From Microbacter margulisiae (lineage in GTDB: Bacteria > Bacteroidota > Bacteroidia > Bacteroidales > Paludibacteraceae), in NCBI RefSeq assembly GCF_014192515.1, contig NZ_JACHYB010000001.1, positions 682,001 through 746,000 on the forward strand: a stretch of 64,000 bases of DNA. The letters are read 5' to 3'. The position numbers and the translations under genes are program-made. Below are positions 1-9,943 of this stretch, piece by piece. The notes under the pieces were generated by a model. The model was not told the origin of the DNA and searched no databases. It saw nothing but the letters and a program-made list of their open reading frames with translations. Every line of letters starts with the position of its first letter. The stretch's first letter is position 1.

Positions 1-1
1 T

Positions 2-874
2 ATTGAAAAGATGGCTGTTGAAAATAATATCGATTTGACCGGCATTGAGATTATAAATCTGCGTCATGATCGGGAAGAAGAGCGGCGTACCCTTTATGCT
101 AAACATTTAACAGCTAAATGTGAACGTGATGGTATGACATTAACCGATGCACTGGAAAAAATGTTTGATCGGAGTTATTTTGGTATGATGATGGTTGAAA
201 TGGGTAATGCAGATGCCATGATCACAGGTGCATATACCAACTTTATTGAAAACATAAATGCGGCTAAACAGGTGATTGGCATTCGTGATGGAATGAAACA
301 TATTGCCGCAATGCATATTGCCAATACAAAAAAAGGGACCTTCTTTTTAGCCGATACGTTGTTCAATCGTCATCCGAATGAAGAAACATTAGTGGATATT
401 GCTCGCTTAACAAATCAGGCTGTGAAATTTTTTGCTCATGATCCTGTTATGGCAATGCTTTCTTATTCCAATTTTGGCGTTGATAAACAAGGTAGCCCTG
501 CAAGTATACATCGTGTAATTGACACTTTGCATCATATGTGTCCGGATATGGTTATCGATGGAGAAATGCAAGTAAATTTTGCATTAAATAAAATATTACG
601 TGACGAAAAATATCCATTTACAAAACTAAAAGATAAAGAAGTTAACACATTGATTTTCCCTAATTTAAGTTCGGCAAACATAGCCAGCAAAATGATTTTG
701 GAAATGGGAATATCAGACATGATTGGCCCAATTCAAATGGGACTAAAGAAACCAATTCATATTCTTGATGTTGAAAGTTCAGTTCGTGATATCGTTAATA
801 TGACGATTATTGCTGTCATCGATGCTATTGTTGAAGAACAGAAAAGACAAAACAATATAGGGGAATTAGCGTAA
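2..874 (+). CDS. maeB: NADP-dependent malic enzyme, C-terminal phosphotransacetylase-like part (5' truncated by window edge)
   Basis: The frame is open to the first base of the window, with three codons before the first ATG, so this is the 3' part of a longer gene. The 290 visible residues match the phosphate acetyl/butyryltransferase-type (PTA_PTB) domain that forms the C-terminal half of MaeB malic enzymes. Visible hallmarks are the segment around residues 55-75 (SYFGMMMVEMGNADAMITGA) and the late FPNLSSANIASK motif. In MaeB proteins this domain is regulatory and not catalytic; the missing N-terminal half decarboxylates malate to pyruvate with NADP. The next gene starts six bases after the stop, so they are probably cotranscribed. 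A free-standing phosphotransacetylase is the alternative, but the open upstream frame and the MaeB-like sequence favour malic enzyme. Confidence 0.85.
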   Translation: MEKMAVENNIDLTGIEIINLRHDREEERRTLYAKHLTAKCERDGMTLTDALEKMFDRSYFGMMMVEMGNADAMITGAYTNFIENINAAKQVIGIRDGMKHIAAMHIANTKKGTFFLADTLFNRHPNEETLVDIARLTNQAVKFFAHDPVMAMLSYSNFGVDKQGSPASIHRVIDTLHHMCPDMVIDGEMQVNFALNKILRDEKYPFTKLKDKEVNTLIFPNLSSANIASKMILEMGISDMIGPIQMGLKKPIHILDVESSVRDIVNMTIIAVIDAIVEEQKRQNNIGELA

Positions 875-880
875 TTATCT

Positions 881-1465
881 ATGATTCAGATAGATGATAC
901 TATAATTAGCAGAGATATTGTCCAGCAGAATTTTATATGTGATTTATCAAAATGTAAAGGTATCTGTTGCGTAGAAGGAGAGGAAGGAGCTCCAGTCACA
1001 GAAGAAGAAGCAAAACAAATTGAAGTTTTATTACCTTCTATTTGGGCCGATCTTTCAGTAGCAGCCAAAGAAGTGATAGAAAAACAAGGAATAACATATC
1101 TTGATCGAGATAATGATCTCTCGATTTCTATAGTTAATGGAGCCGAATGTGTTTTTGCTTTTCAGGATGCCGAGGGATATTGGAAATGTCGGATTGAAGA
1201 AGCTTTTGAGAAAGGGAAAACCTCTTTTAAAAAACCCATTTCATGTCATTTATATCCTGTAAGGCTTCAAAAACATAGAACTTTTACAGCTGTTAATTAT
1301 CATCAATGGCATATTTGTAAAGGAGGAATCGAACTTGGAGATCAAGAAAATAGGAAACTGTTTCAATTTTTGAAAGAGCCTTTGATTCGAAGATTTGGTG
1401 AAGATTGGTACCAGCAATTAATTGCGGTAGCCAATTACATAACCAACACAGAATTTAAAATGTAA
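881..1465 (+). CDS. DUF3109 family cysteine-containing protein
   Basis: A 194-residue cytosolic protein with no signal peptide. The N-terminal CDLSKCKGICC pattern (residues 20-30), a central Cys near a WKCRIEEA segment, the CHLYPVRL motif (about residue 122) and a late HICKGG Cys are the spaced cysteines typical of DUF3109, a family common in Bacteroidetes. The cysteine spacing resembles metal- or Fe-S-binding YkgJ-type proteins, but no biochemical function is established as far as I know. It sits six bases after the malic enzyme gene and 30 bases before aspS on the same strand, so it probably belongs to one transcript. The family assignment is from recalled motif pattern; the function is unknown. 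Confidence 0.8.
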   Translation: MIQIDDTIISRDIVQQNFICDLSKCKGICCVEGEEGAPVTEEEAKQIEVLLPSIWADLSVAAKEVIEKQGITYLDRDNDLSISIVNGAECVFAFQDAEGYWKCRIEEAFEKGKTSFKKPISCHLYPVRLQKHRTFTAVNYHQWHICKGGIELGDQENRKLFQFLKEPLIRRFGEDWYQQLIAVANYITNTEFKM

Positions 1466-1495
1466 TAATAACCATTTAAGCAATTAGTTACATCA

Positions 1496-3247
1496 ATGTA
1501 TAGAACACATACCTGTGGCGAATTACGCCTTCAAAATGTCAACGAATCTGTGATTTTATCCGGTTGGGTACAACGCATTCGTAAAATGGGAGGAATGACT
1601 TTTGTTGATTTAAGGGATCGTTTTGGCATCACACAATTGGTATTTGATCAGGAAAAGAATCCAAAATTGTTTGAGAAAGCCAATCGATTAGGAAGAGAGT
1701 GGGTAATTCAATGTCAAGGTATTGTTGCTGAGCGTAGCAATAAAAATTTACATTTAAATACCGGCGAGATTGAAATTATCGCTGCTGAGTTAAGCATTCT
1801 CAATGAGTCGAAAATTCCTCCTTTTACCATCGAAGATGATACAGATGGAGGAGATGATTTAAGAATGGAGTACAGATATATTGATCTAAGGCGGAATACT
1901 GTGCGTAAAAATTTAGAATTACGTCACTTAATTGCATTGGAGGTTCGAAAATATTTAAGTGAGCATAATTTTTTAGAGGTTGAAACTCCTGTTTTAATTA
2001 AATCAACTCCAGAAGGAGCCCGCGATTTTGTTGTTCCATCACGAATGAATCCAGGTGAGTTTTATGCTTTACCACAGTCTCCGCAGCTTTATAAACAACT
2101 CTTAATGGTTGCTGGATTTGATCGTTATTTTCAGATTGTCAAATGTTTTCGTGATGAAGACTTACGAGCCGATCGACAACCAGAGTTTACTCAAATTGAC
2201 TGTGAAATGTCATTTGTGATGCAGGACGATGTGTTGGATCTTTTTGAAGGTATGATGATACATCTTTTTAAAACGATTCATCATATTGACATACATGATT
2301 TTCCAAGAATGACTTATGCAGACGCTATGCGCTTGTATGGATCTGATAAGCCTGATTTACGGTTTGGAATGCCATTTGTGGAATTAAAAGAAGTAGTATC
2401 CGGACATCAGTTTTCTGTGTTCGATTCAGCAGAATATGTTGGAGGTATTTGCGCAACAGGATGCAGTTCATACACGCGGAAACAAATAGACGAGCTAACT
2501 GAATTTGTCAAGAGACCTCAATTAGGCGCTAAAGGCTTGGTTTATATAAAATATGAACCAGATGGTTCCTTTAAATCATCCATCGATAAGTTTTATAACG
2601 CAAATGATTTAGAAACAATTGCCGAAGAGGTGCAGGCAAAACCAGGCGATTTGATCTTAATATTGGCAGATGAAAAGAAAAAAGCCCAAAAGGTTTTATC
2701 AGAATTGCGGTTGGAGATGGGAACGCGGTTAGGATTACGAAAAAAAGATGTTTTCGCACCGTTGTGGGTTGTTGATTTTCCATTATTCGAATGGGATGAA
2801 GAGACACAGCGTTATTACGCAATGCATCATGCTTTTACGTCTCCAAAACCTGAAGATATTGTCTTGCTATCAACGGACCCAGGTCAAGTCCGTGCTAATG
2901 CTTATGACATGGTAATTAACGGAGTAGAACTGGGCGGTGGTTCCATTAGAATTCATAATAGTGAATTGCAACATAAAATTTTTCAAATTATGGGTTTTAG
3001 CGAAGAAGAAGCTCAGTTTAAATTTGGATTTTTAATGGATGCATTCAAATATGGAGCTCCTCCCCATGGAGGATTAGCTTTTGGCTTAGATCGGGTGGTT
3101 TCTTTGTTTGCAGGATTAGACAGTATTCGGGATTGCATTGCATTTCCTAAGAACAATGCAGGGCGGGATATGATGAGCGGAGCTCCATCTCCAATTGAAA
3201 CCAATCAGTTGACCGAATTATCATTGAAGCTTATTGATAGTAAATAG
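1496..3247 (+). CDS. aspS: Aspartyl-tRNA synthetase
   Basis: Charges tRNA-Asp with aspartate in the cytosol. At 583 residues it has the usual bacterial AspRS length, including the GAD insertion domain that archaeal and eukaryotic forms lack. Residues 1-105 form the anticodon-binding OB fold. Class II motif 2 appears as [14 protein letters not shown] at 218-231, preceded by the [11 protein letters not shown] aspartate-site segment, and motif 3 as GLAFGLDRV at 526-534. The ATG at 1496 is followed directly by the conserved YRTHTCGEL start. It ends at a strong bidirectional terminator shared with the convergent dnaB. Whether it is discriminating or also charges tRNA-Asn cannot be settled from this window. 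Confidence 0.97.
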   Translation: MYRTHTCGELRLQNVNESVILSGWVQRIRKMGGMTFVDLRDRFGITQLVFDQEKNPKLFEKANRLGREWVIQCQGIVAERSNKNLHLNTGEIEIIAAELSILNESKIPPFTIEDDTDGGDDLRMEYRYIDLRRNTVRKNLELRHLIALEVRKYLSEHNFLEVETPVLIKSTPEGARDFVVPSRMNPGEFYALPQSPQLYKQLLMVAGFDRYFQIVKCFRDEDLRADRQPEFTQIDCEMSFVMQDDVLDLFEGMMIHLFKTIHHIDIHDFPRMTYADAMRLYGSDKPDLRFGMPFVELKEVVSGHQFSVFDSAEYVGGICATGCSSYTRKQIDELTEFVKRPQLGAKGLVYIKYEPDGSFKSSIDKFYNANDLETIAEEVQAKPGDLILILADEKKKAQKVLSELRLEMGTRLGLRKKDVFAPLWVVDFPLFEWDEETQRYYAMHHAFTSPKPEDIVLLSTDPGQVRANAYDMVINGVELGGGSIRIHNSELQHKIFQIMGFSEEEAQFKFGFLMDAFKYGAPPHGGLAFGLDRVVSLFAGLDSIRDCIAFPKNNAGRDMMSGAPSPIETNQLTELSLKLIDSK

Positions 3248-3282
3248 CGATTTACAAAAGATATGTTCCTGCTTTAACAACA

Positions 3283-3324
3283 AAAAATTCCTCTTTGAGA
3301 ATGACAATCAAAGAGGAATTTTTT
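3283..3324. terminator. Bidirectional intrinsic terminator between aspS and dnaB
   Basis: A near-perfect inverted repeat of about 15 bp (3283-3297 with 3309-3324; core ATTCCTCTTTGA / TCAAAGAGGAAT) has A-runs on the left and T-runs on the right. It can therefore terminate both convergent genes. The loop is about 11 bases. Confidence 0.9.
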
Positions 3325-3331
3325 GCAAATA

Positions 3332-4873
3332 TTAAAATGGCACATCATGATTTGGGGGAGGAGGAGGTGGGTAAGCATCATAATCAACATTTAATGAATT
3401 ATTTGCAGCCAAGGAAGCATTATCTTCATTAATTTTCGAAACATAGCCTTGATAAGTACTATCATCATCATCGTCTCTGTTCGTAAATTTAGCGAACTGA
3501 CCTTTAAATCGTAACAAAATATCACCTGTAGCCCCATTACGATGCTTAGCAACAATAATTTCCGCAAGCCCAATCAATGAATTTCCCTGGCCATCATCTG
3601 TAACTTTGTAATATTCAGGCCTGTGTATAAAACAAACCATATCAGCATCTTGCTCAATCGCTCCAGATTCACGTAAGTCAGATAATTGAGGCCGTTTGCC
3701 TTCTCTTCCTAGACGACCCTCCAAACTACGGTTTAACTGTGACAATGCAATGATTGGAATGTCCAATTCTTTTGCCAAGCCTTTTAATGAACGGGAAATA
3801 GTGCTAACTTCCTGCTCACGGCTGCCAAAAGTCATGCCACTGGCATTCATCAACTGTAAATAGTCAATAATCAACATCTTGATATGATGTTCCTTCACTA
3901 AGCGGCGCGCTTTGGTACGCAATTCAAAAACAGAGAGGCTTGGCGTATCATCCAGATAAATTGGAGCATCATACAATTTTTTAAGTTTGTAGTCCAATTG
4001 GAGCCATTCAAAGGGGGCTAATTGTCCATTTTTTATTTTATCACCTTCTATCTCGCATACATTCATCAATAAACGATTCACTAATTGCACATTAGACATC
4101 TCAAGTGAAAATAACGCAACCGGAACATTATAGTCAATAGCCATATTGCGTGCCATGGAAATGACAAAAGCAGTTTTCCCCATCGCAGGACGTGCTGCAA
4201 TAATAATTAAATCAGAACGTTGCCATCCGGAAGTTATCTTATCTAAACTATGGAAGCCCGATGGAATGCCGCTTAATCCTTCCGGTCGTTTGGATGCTTC
4301 CTGAATACGCTTGACAGCCTCTTCAATGATGGGATTAATTTGCTGAACATCTTTTTTTACATTACGTTGAGAAACTTCAAACAACATTCCTTCCGCCTCT
4401 TGCATTAAATCGGCAACATCAGTCCGATCATCAAATGCTTTGGAAAGAATCTCGCTTGAGACACGGATTAACTCACGTGCCAAATATTTTTGTGCTATTA
4501 TTCGAGAATGAAATTCTATGTGAGCAGCCGAAGCTACTTTAGCTGTCAGAAGCGTAATATAATAGGCACCCCCGACTTCATCTAAAACGCCATTCTTACG
4601 CAGTTGTTCAGTGACTGTATGCATATCAATAGGTTCTTCCTTGAGAGCCAAATCGATGATTGCTTTGTAAATTTTTTTATTGGCATCTTTATAAAAGCAA
4701 TCAGGCAATAAGATTTCGCTCACTGAATAATACGCATCTTTCTCAAGCATCATAGCTCCCAGAACATCTTCTTCAAGTTCGATGGCTTGAGGAGGGAGTT
4801 TTCCATATTCGTTTTGTGCTGTCACTATCGGAGAAGAAGCTTTACGCTTTGTATTCTTTGAATTAGATTCCAT
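3332..4873 (-). CDS. dnaB: Replicative DNA helicase DnaB
   Basis: Hexameric 5'-3' helicase that unwinds DNA at the replication fork. The protein has an N-terminal DnaB domain (about residues 25-130), a linker, and a RecA-like C-terminal ATPase with Walker A ARPAMGKTAF at about 227-236, followed by IIDYLQLM and an SQLNRSLE segment. I chose the ATG at 4873 (513 residues). A TTG nine codons upstream is open, but it overlaps a good -7 box (TAGATTTG, 4898-4905). The C-terminus is odd: an acidic DDDDD stretch and a low-complexity linker are followed by six consecutive prolines and a terminal NHDVPF, which resembles the tip of single-strand binding proteins. No intein is seen. Confidence 0.96.
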   Translation of the reverse strand: MESNSKNTKRKASSPIVTAQNEYGKLPPQAIELEEDVLGAMMLEKDAYYSVSEILLPDCFYKDANKKIYKAIIDLALKEEPIDMHTVTEQLRKNGVLDEVGGAYYITLLTAKVASAAHIEFHSRIIAQKYLARELIRVSSEILSKAFDDRTDVADLMQEAEGMLFEVSQRNVKKDVQQINPIIEEAVKRIQEASKRPEGLSGIPSGFHSLDKITSGWQRSDLIIIAARPAMGKTAFVISMARNMAIDYNVPVALFSLEMSNVQLVNRLLMNVCEIEGDKIKNGQLAPFEWLQLDYKLKKLYDAPIYLDDTPSLSVFELRTKARRLVKEHHIKMLIIDYLQLMNASGMTFGSREQEVSTISRSLKGLAKELDIPIIALSQLNRSLEGRLGREGKRPQLSDLRESGAIEQDADMVCFIHRPEYYKVTDDGQGNSLIGLAEIIVAKHRNGATGDILLRFKGQFAKFTNRDDDDDSTYQGYVSKINEDNASLAANNSLNVDYDAYPPPPPPNHDVPF

Positions 4874-4897
4874 TAGTTTTTGATTATTTTGGAATTC

Positions 4898-4932
4898 CAA
4901 ATCTACTCTTTTTCTAATTCACTTCTAACAAA
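4898..4932 (-). promoter_or_regulatory. Predicted dnaB promoter
   Basis: Read on the - strand, TAGATTTG at 4905-4898 matches the Bacteroidetes -7 consensus TAnnTTTG, with a TTTTG about 23 bases upstream. Transcription would begin just before the ATG at 4873, giving a leader of about 20 bases, which supports that start over the upstream TTG. Confidence 0.5.
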
Positions 4933-5023
4933 ATGTTTCAACAAAATACTAACAGACGATTGAATTGACATATAAATTAGAGATAAAATACTTTCTAAAA
5001 TCGGTATTCCTATAAATAATTTC

Positions 5024-5031
5024 TATCTTTG
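5024..5031 (+). promoter_or_regulatory. Predicted ispE promoter, -7 box
   Basis: TATCTTTG is an exact match to the Bacteroidetes -7 consensus, about 85 bases upstream of the ispE start. I see no clear TTG at the expected -33 position, so this is a half-supported promoter. Confidence 0.42.
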
Positions 5032-5115
5032 TAGAAGAATGCAATGCATTCCAATGATCTAAATACAAATAGATTGCCTTGCTTCTAACAATAATTTCTA
5101 AATTGATTTTCCCCC

Positions 5116-5931
5116 ATGTTGTGCTTCCCCAATGCAAAAATTAATATTGGACTGAATATTGTAGAAAAGCGGACAGATGGATTTCACAACATAGAAACAG
5201 TTTTTTATCCGATTTCTCTTTGTGATGCGTTGGAAATTATCCCTGCCAATAAAACATCGCTGACGATTTCAGGGATAGAATTGTCGGATCAAGCGCATGA
5301 TAATCTGGTTATCAAAGCATTTAATATGGTAAAAGTAGACTTTGACTTGCCTGAATTGTCTATATTCTTACATAAAAATATTCCTTTGGGAGCTGGTCTT
5401 GGTGGAGGATCGTCCGATGCTGCCGCAATGATTCGATTGCTTAATAAGACATTTGCTTTGGGTTTAGGGGACGATCAAATGGAAAATTACGCAGCAAAAC
5501 TTGGTTCTGATTGTGCTTTTTTTATTCGTAATGTTCCTGCTTATGCTACACAGCGAGGCGAAATATTAGCTCCTGTTGAATTAGATCTTGCTGCTTATTT
5601 GTTCGTGGTTATTAAACCTCCTGTTCATATATCAACCCGTGAGGCTTATGGCTCAATTATACCTAAGAAACAGAATGTATCTGTAAATGAATTAATTAAA
5701 CATCCAATTGAAACGTGGAAAAATACTATTGTCAATGATTTTGAATCAGTCATGTTTTCAAAATATCCAAAGCTTAACGACATAAAAACAATGCTTTATA
5801 ACAAAGGGGCCTTGTATGCTGCCATGTCAGGATCTGGTTCCGCTATATTTGGCATTTTCCCATCTGGGGATATTCCCAAGATTGATCTTCCGGATTGTTT
5901 TGTCTGGATTCATCAACCTCCACAGAATTAA
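5116..5931 (+). CDS. ispE: 4-diphosphocytidyl-2-C-methyl-D-erythritol kinase
   Basis: GHMP-family kinase of the MEP pathway that phosphorylates CDP-methylerythritol on the route to isopentenyl diphosphate. The 271-residue length is slightly short but normal for Bacteroidetes IspE. The ATP-binding glycine-serine loop PLGAGLGGGSSDAA lies at 90-103, the N-terminal FPNAKINIGLNI strand at 4-15, and a late AMSGSGSAIFG loop near residue 240 completes the GHMP signature. The start is the first ATG, which puts the substrate-binding Lys (AKINIGL) within the first ten residues as expected. It is divergent from dnaB and followed by gyrA on the same strand after 129 bases. Confidence 0.95.
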   Translation: MLCFPNAKINIGLNIVEKRTDGFHNIETVFYPISLCDALEIIPANKTSLTISGIELSDQAHDNLVIKAFNMVKVDFDLPELSIFLHKNIPLGAGLGGGSSDAAAMIRLLNKTFALGLGDDQMENYAAKLGSDCAFFIRNVPAYATQRGEILAPVELDLAAYLFVVIKPPVHISTREAYGSIIPKKQNVSVNELIKHPIETWKNTIVNDFESVMFSKYPKLNDIKTMLYNKGALYAAMSGSGSAIFGIFPSGDIPKIDLPDCFVWIHQPPQN

Positions 5932-5983
5932 GCATATTGAGCTGATTGATTAACCTTTTTTGTTGGCAAACTTGGATAAATGG

Positions 5984-6015
5984 TTTGGTACTATCTATAA
6001 AAATATATAACTTAG
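5984..6015 (+). promoter_or_regulatory. Predicted gyrA promoter
   Basis: TTTG at 5984-5987, a 20-base spacer and TAACTTAG at 6008-6015 fit the Bacteroidetes promoter with one mismatch in the -7 box. Transcription would start about 40 bases before the gyrA ATG. Confidence 0.4.
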
Positions 6016-6060
6016 TGCGCTTTTTAAAGTTGCACGACAGAAATCAATTAATTAAAATAG

Positions 6061-8574
6061 ATGATTGATAACGATAGAATTATAAAGATCAATATTGAAG
6101 AAGAGATGAAATCATCCTACATAGATTACTCTATGTCGGTGATTGTCTCGCGAGCGTTGCCAGATGTAAGAGATGGGTTTAAACCTGTGCATCGTCGAAT
6201 ATTGTATGCTATGAATGAATTAGGTTTAGATGCAAATAAACCTTATAAAAAGTCAGCCAGAATCGTTGGAGAAGTATTAGGGAAATACCATCCACACGGA
6301 GATTCAGCCGTTTATCTGGCCATGGTTCGATTAGCCCAACCTTGGTCTTTGCGCTACCCATTAGTAGATGGACAAGGTAATTTTGGGTCTGTGGATGGGG
6401 ACAATCCTGCTGCTCAACGTTATACAGAAGCTAGGTTGCAAAAAATTGCACAAGAGATGTTGTTGGATATTGACAAAAACACAGTCGATTTTCAACCTAA
6501 CTTTGATGATTCTTTGCAGGAACCTTCGGTTTTGCCAACGCGGATTCCTAATCTTTTAGTGAATGGAGCGTCTGGTATTGCAGTAGGAATGGCTACAAAT
6601 ATGCCACCGCATAATTTATCAGAAATCATAGATGCTACAGTTGCTTATATCCATAATAGTGAAATTACTGTTGATGAGCTAATTAAATATGTAAAAGCTC
6701 CTGATTTTCCTACCGGAGGAATAATTTATGGCTATGCCGGCGTACGTGAAGCTTTTGAAACTGGCCGAGGACGAATTGTTATTCGCTCCAGAGTTGAAAT
6801 TGAAGTTGATTCAAACGGAAGAGAAAAAATTATCGTCACTGAAATTCCATATATGGTCAATAAAGCTGAGCTAATTAAAGCAATAGCTGACATGGTGGAA
6901 GAAAAGAAAATAGATGGCATATCCAATATTAATGACGAAAGTGATCGTCAGGGTATGCGCATTGTTATTGACGTAAAACGGGATGCAAATTCTCAGGTTG
7001 TTTTGAATAAGCTATTCAAATATTCAGCGCTACAATCCTCATTTAATGTCAACAATATTGCCTTGGTCCATGGTCGTCCGTTGACACTTTCGCTTCGAGA
7101 TCTGATTGGACATTTTGTGGAACATCGCCATGAAGTAGTGGTAAGACGTACACAGTTTGAACTGGAAGAAGCAGAAAAAAGAGCACATATTCTCGAAGGA
7201 TTAATTATTGCCAGTGATCATATTGATGAAGTCATTGCCATTATCAGAGCTTCGAAAACGCCAGATGAAGCAAGACTTGCCCTTATGGATCGGTTTGCCT
7301 TATCTGAGATTCAAGCAAGGGCTATTGTGGAAATGCGGTTGCGTCAGCTTACCGGATTGGAACAGGAAAAACTTCATACTGAGTACAATGAAATACAAAA
7401 ATTGATTGCAGATTTGAAGGATATTCTGGGGAACAAAGAACACAGAATGCAGATTATTGCTGATGAACTGCTTGAGATCAAAAACAAATATGGAGATGCA
7501 CGTCGCACGGAAATCCTTTACTCATCGGAAGAATTTAATCCTGAAGACTTTTACGCTGACGAAGAAATGGTCATTACTATTTCTCATTTGGGATATATTA
7601 AACGAACACCCTTAAGCGAATTTAAATCACAGAATAGAGGTGGAGTAGGGTCGAAAGGAAGCAATTCGCGTGATGAAGATTTTATTGAATATATATATCC
7701 TGCATCGATGCATAGCTATATGCTCTTTTTTACGCAAAAGGGACGTTGCTACTGGCTGAAAGTATACGAGATTCCTGAAGGCAATAAGAATAGCAAAGGG
7801 AGGGCTATACAAAACCTGCTCAATATAGATGCAGAAGATAAAGTAAATGCCTTTGTACGGGTCAAACAACTGGAGGATGTAGAGTATACACAATCTCATT
7901 ATTTGTTGTTCTGTACGAAAAAAGGAATCATTAAAAAGACTTCTTTGGAAGCGTATTCCCGTCCACGGGCTAATGGTGTAAATGCTATTTCAATACGCGA
8001 TGATGACCAGGTAATTCAGGTTCGTCTGACAGATGGTAATTCTGAAGTTGTCATAGCCAACCGGAATGGCCGTGCAATACGATTCCATGAAAGTAAAGTG
8101 CGTGAAATGGGCAGAACTGCCACAGGAGTTCGTGGTATGATGCTGGATGATGACACTGCTGATGAAGCTGTTGGTATGATATGTATTGCTGATCCAGAGA
8201 AAGAAACTATATTGGTTGTTTCCGAAAAAGGATACGGAAAACGTTCGTCTATAGATGATTACAGAATTACCAATCGTGGAGGAAAAGGTGTCCGTACAAT
8301 GCACATAACCGACAAAACAGGCAGTTTGGTCAGTATAAAAAATGTAACGGATGAGAATGATTTAATGATCATCAATAAATCAGGTATTGCTATTCGTACT
8401 AATGTGGCAAGTATACGTGTAATGGGTAGAGCCACACAAGGTGTGCGGATTATTAATCTGGAAAAACGAAATGATGAAATAGCATCTGTCTGCAAAGTAC
8501 AATCAGAAGCAAACGAAGAAATTACTTCTCAAATCACAGATGTTGATGACAATGATTCCACTAAAGAAGAATAA
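6061..8574 (+). CDS. gyrA: DNA gyrase subunit A
   Basis: Breakage-reunion subunit of gyrase, which introduces negative supercoils with GyrB. At 837 residues it has the full N-terminal winged-helix/tower part and a six-blade C-terminal pinwheel. The catalytic tyrosine is Tyr121 in [11 protein letters not shown]. The quinolone-determining segment HPHGDSAVY (77-85) carries the sensitive-type Ser82, but the position equivalent to the E. coli acidic Asp87 is Leu86. The GyrA box appears as QNRGGVG at about 524-530, a variant of the canonical QRRGGKG. The acidic C-terminal tail is typical. ParC is the alternative, but the box and the complete C-terminal domain favour GyrA. Confidence 0.95.
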   Translation: MIDNDRIIKINIEEEMKSSYIDYSMSVIVSRALPDVRDGFKPVHRRILYAMNELGLDANKPYKKSARIVGEVLGKYHPHGDSAVYLAMVRLAQPWSLRYPLVDGQGNFGSVDGDNPAAQRYTEARLQKIAQEMLLDIDKNTVDFQPNFDDSLQEPSVLPTRIPNLLVNGASGIAVGMATNMPPHNLSEIIDATVAYIHNSEITVDELIKYVKAPDFPTGGIIYGYAGVREAFETGRGRIVIRSRVEIEVDSNGREKIIVTEIPYMVNKAELIKAIADMVEEKKIDGISNINDESDRQGMRIVIDVKRDANSQVVLNKLFKYSALQSSFNVNNIALVHGRPLTLSLRDLIGHFVEHRHEVVVRRTQFELEEAEKRAHILEGLIIASDHIDEVIAIIRASKTPDEARLALMDRFALSEIQARAIVEMRLRQLTGLEQEKLHTEYNEIQKLIADLKDILGNKEHRMQIIADELLEIKNKYGDARRTEILYSSEEFNPEDFYADEEMVITISHLGYIKRTPLSEFKSQNRGGVGSKGSNSRDEDFIEYIYPASMHSYMLFFTQKGRCYWLKVYEIPEGNKNSKGRAIQNLLNIDAEDKVNAFVRVKQLEDVEYTQSHYLLFCTKKGIIKKTSLEAYSRPRANGVNAISIRDDDQVIQVRLTDGNSEVVIANRNGRAIRFHESKVREMGRTATGVRGMMLDDDTADEAVGMICIADPEKETILVVSEKGYGKRSSIDDYRITNRGGKGVRTMHITDKTGSLVSIKNVTDENDLMIINKSGIAIRTNVASIRVMGRATQGVRIINLEKRNDEIASVCKVQSEANEEITSQITDVDDNDSTKEE

Positions 8575-8618
8575 TTAAAACACAATCAATTAAAAATCAC
8601 ACCCTAAAAAACATTGTT

Positions 8619-9836
8619 ATGAAAAAGATTTTATTATCTCTAATGTTAATCGTTACAACGGTTACTGTGTTTGGCCAGAAATCAAATGTTTCTTTGGCCA
8701 AAAATAAGGCTTTGGCCAGTACGCCGGACTTTCCTGCTGCTATAGCTGCTATTCAAGCTGCACAGCAAAATTCAGCAACAAAAGATGAAGCTGAAACATG
8801 GTATGTTGCAGGTACTGTTTATAATGCAATAAGCGAAAAGGAGTATGCTAAAGAATTGCTGAAACAAAAATTTGATCAAGACACGTTAGGTCTGAATTTG
8901 GTGAAAGCTTTCGGCTGTTATCTGAAAAGTTATAATTTAGATCAACAACCTAATGATAAAGGAAAAATCAAACCACGCTTTACCAAAGACATCAAGAATA
9001 TTTTTCACACCTACTATACAGATGGACAGCTAATTCGCTATGGAAGTTATTTGTTTGACAAAAAACGCTATGCTGATGTAGTTAAAACATTTGAGGTTTA
9101 TCTTTCAATTCCTGATTTGGAAATGTTTAAACCCGATGAATTGAAAAAAGATTCAACCTACAAAATGGTTAAATACTACACTGCAATTGCAGCTATCAAC
9201 GCAAACGACACAACTACCGCTCTTAACTTGTTAGGACAACTCAAAAATGATAATTATGAGTTGAAGAATGTATATGAACTTCTATACCAAGAATATGCTG
9301 CTAAAAAAGATACCGCAAATTTTGTAGCTGTTTTGAAAACTGGTGCTTCTAAATTTCCGGCAGAACCTTTCTTTTTACAAAATCTGATTAACTATTTTAT
9401 CTATTCAGGAAAAAATGCTGAAGCATTGAATTACTTGAATCAGGCTATTACAGAAGAACCTAAAGTTGCTCAATATCAATATGTAAAAGGTAATTTGTTA
9501 GAAATGAACAAAGATATTGATGGTGCTCGTGCTGCTTTTGAAAAGGCTTTGGAATTAAAACCTGATTATGCAGAAGCAGAAGCTTCACTTGGTCGTTTAT
9601 ATTATAATCAAGCTATTAATATGCTTTTAGCTGCTAATGACATTAAAGACGTCAATGTTTATAACCAAAAAGTAACCCAAGCGACTGATGTTTTCAAACA
9701 AGCATTACCTTATTTTGAAAAAGCCCATCAGATGAATCCCAAAGATACAGATATTACCGGTACGTTGAAAAAATTGTACTATCGTTTGCAAATGACAAAA
9801 GAGTATCAGGCATTGAACAATGAAGGAAATAATTAA
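8619..9836 (+). CDS. Secreted tetratricopeptide-repeat protein
   Basis: A 405-residue protein with a cleavable signal peptide (MKKILLSLMLIVTTVTVFGQ), so it acts in the envelope. The mature part is helical with TPR-like units. The clearest is at about residues 285-325, around KGNLLEMNKDIDGARAAFEKALELKPDYAEAEASLG, with an earlier segment of the form AEALNYLNQAITEEP. It starts 44 bases after gyrA without a visible terminator between them, so readthrough from gyrA is possible, and it is closed by a strong hairpin terminator. Such proteins act as scaffolds; no partner is identifiable here. The fold class is secure and the specific role is unknown. Confidence 0.85.
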   Translation: MKKILLSLMLIVTTVTVFGQKSNVSLAKNKALASTPDFPAAIAAIQAAQQNSATKDEAETWYVAGTVYNAISEKEYAKELLKQKFDQDTLGLNLVKAFGCYLKSYNLDQQPNDKGKIKPRFTKDIKNIFHTYYTDGQLIRYGSYLFDKKRYADVVKTFEVYLSIPDLEMFKPDELKKDSTYKMVKYYTAIAAINANDTTTALNLLGQLKNDNYELKNVYELLYQEYAAKKDTANFVAVLKTGASKFPAEPFFLQNLINYFIYSGKNAEALNYLNQAITEEPKVAQYQYVKGNLLEMNKDIDGARAAFEKALELKPDYAEAEASLGRLYYNQAINMLLAANDIKDVNVYNQKVTQATDVFKQALPYFEKAHQMNPKDTDITGTLKKLYYRLQMTKEYQALNNEGNN

Positions 9837-9857
9837 AAAACGTCTTGTTTTTATTAT

Positions 9858-9888
9858 AAAAAACCGGCAATTTTTGTCGGTTTTTTTT
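9858..9888 (+). terminator. Intrinsic terminator after the TPR gene
   Basis: AAAACCGGCAA pairs with TTGTCGGTTTT (one G-U pair) around a very short loop, followed by a run of eight T. The T-run overlaps the -33 region of the next promoter. Confidence 0.88.
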
Positions 9889-9917
9889 GTGCAGTTTATT
9901 GAATTCTCGTATCTTCG
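9886..9917 (+). promoter_or_regulatory. Predicted ung promoter overlapping the upstream terminator
   Basis: TTTG at 9886-9889 and TATCTTCG at 9910-9917 are separated by 20 bases. The -7 box has one mismatch from TAnnTTTG. The leader to the ATG at 9944 would be about 20 bases. Confidence 0.48.
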
Positions 9918-9943
9918 TTTTTCAAACTTTATGAACAAACTAT

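Noticed and set aside
11..874. A complete phosphotransacetylase starting at the first ATG
   Set aside because: The frame is open back to the window edge and the sequence is like the C-terminal half of malic enzyme, so the gene is truncated by the window.
3332..4900. A longer dnaB starting at TTG 4900
   Set aside because: The TTG overlaps the predicted -7 box; the ATG at 4873 leaves a sensible short leader.
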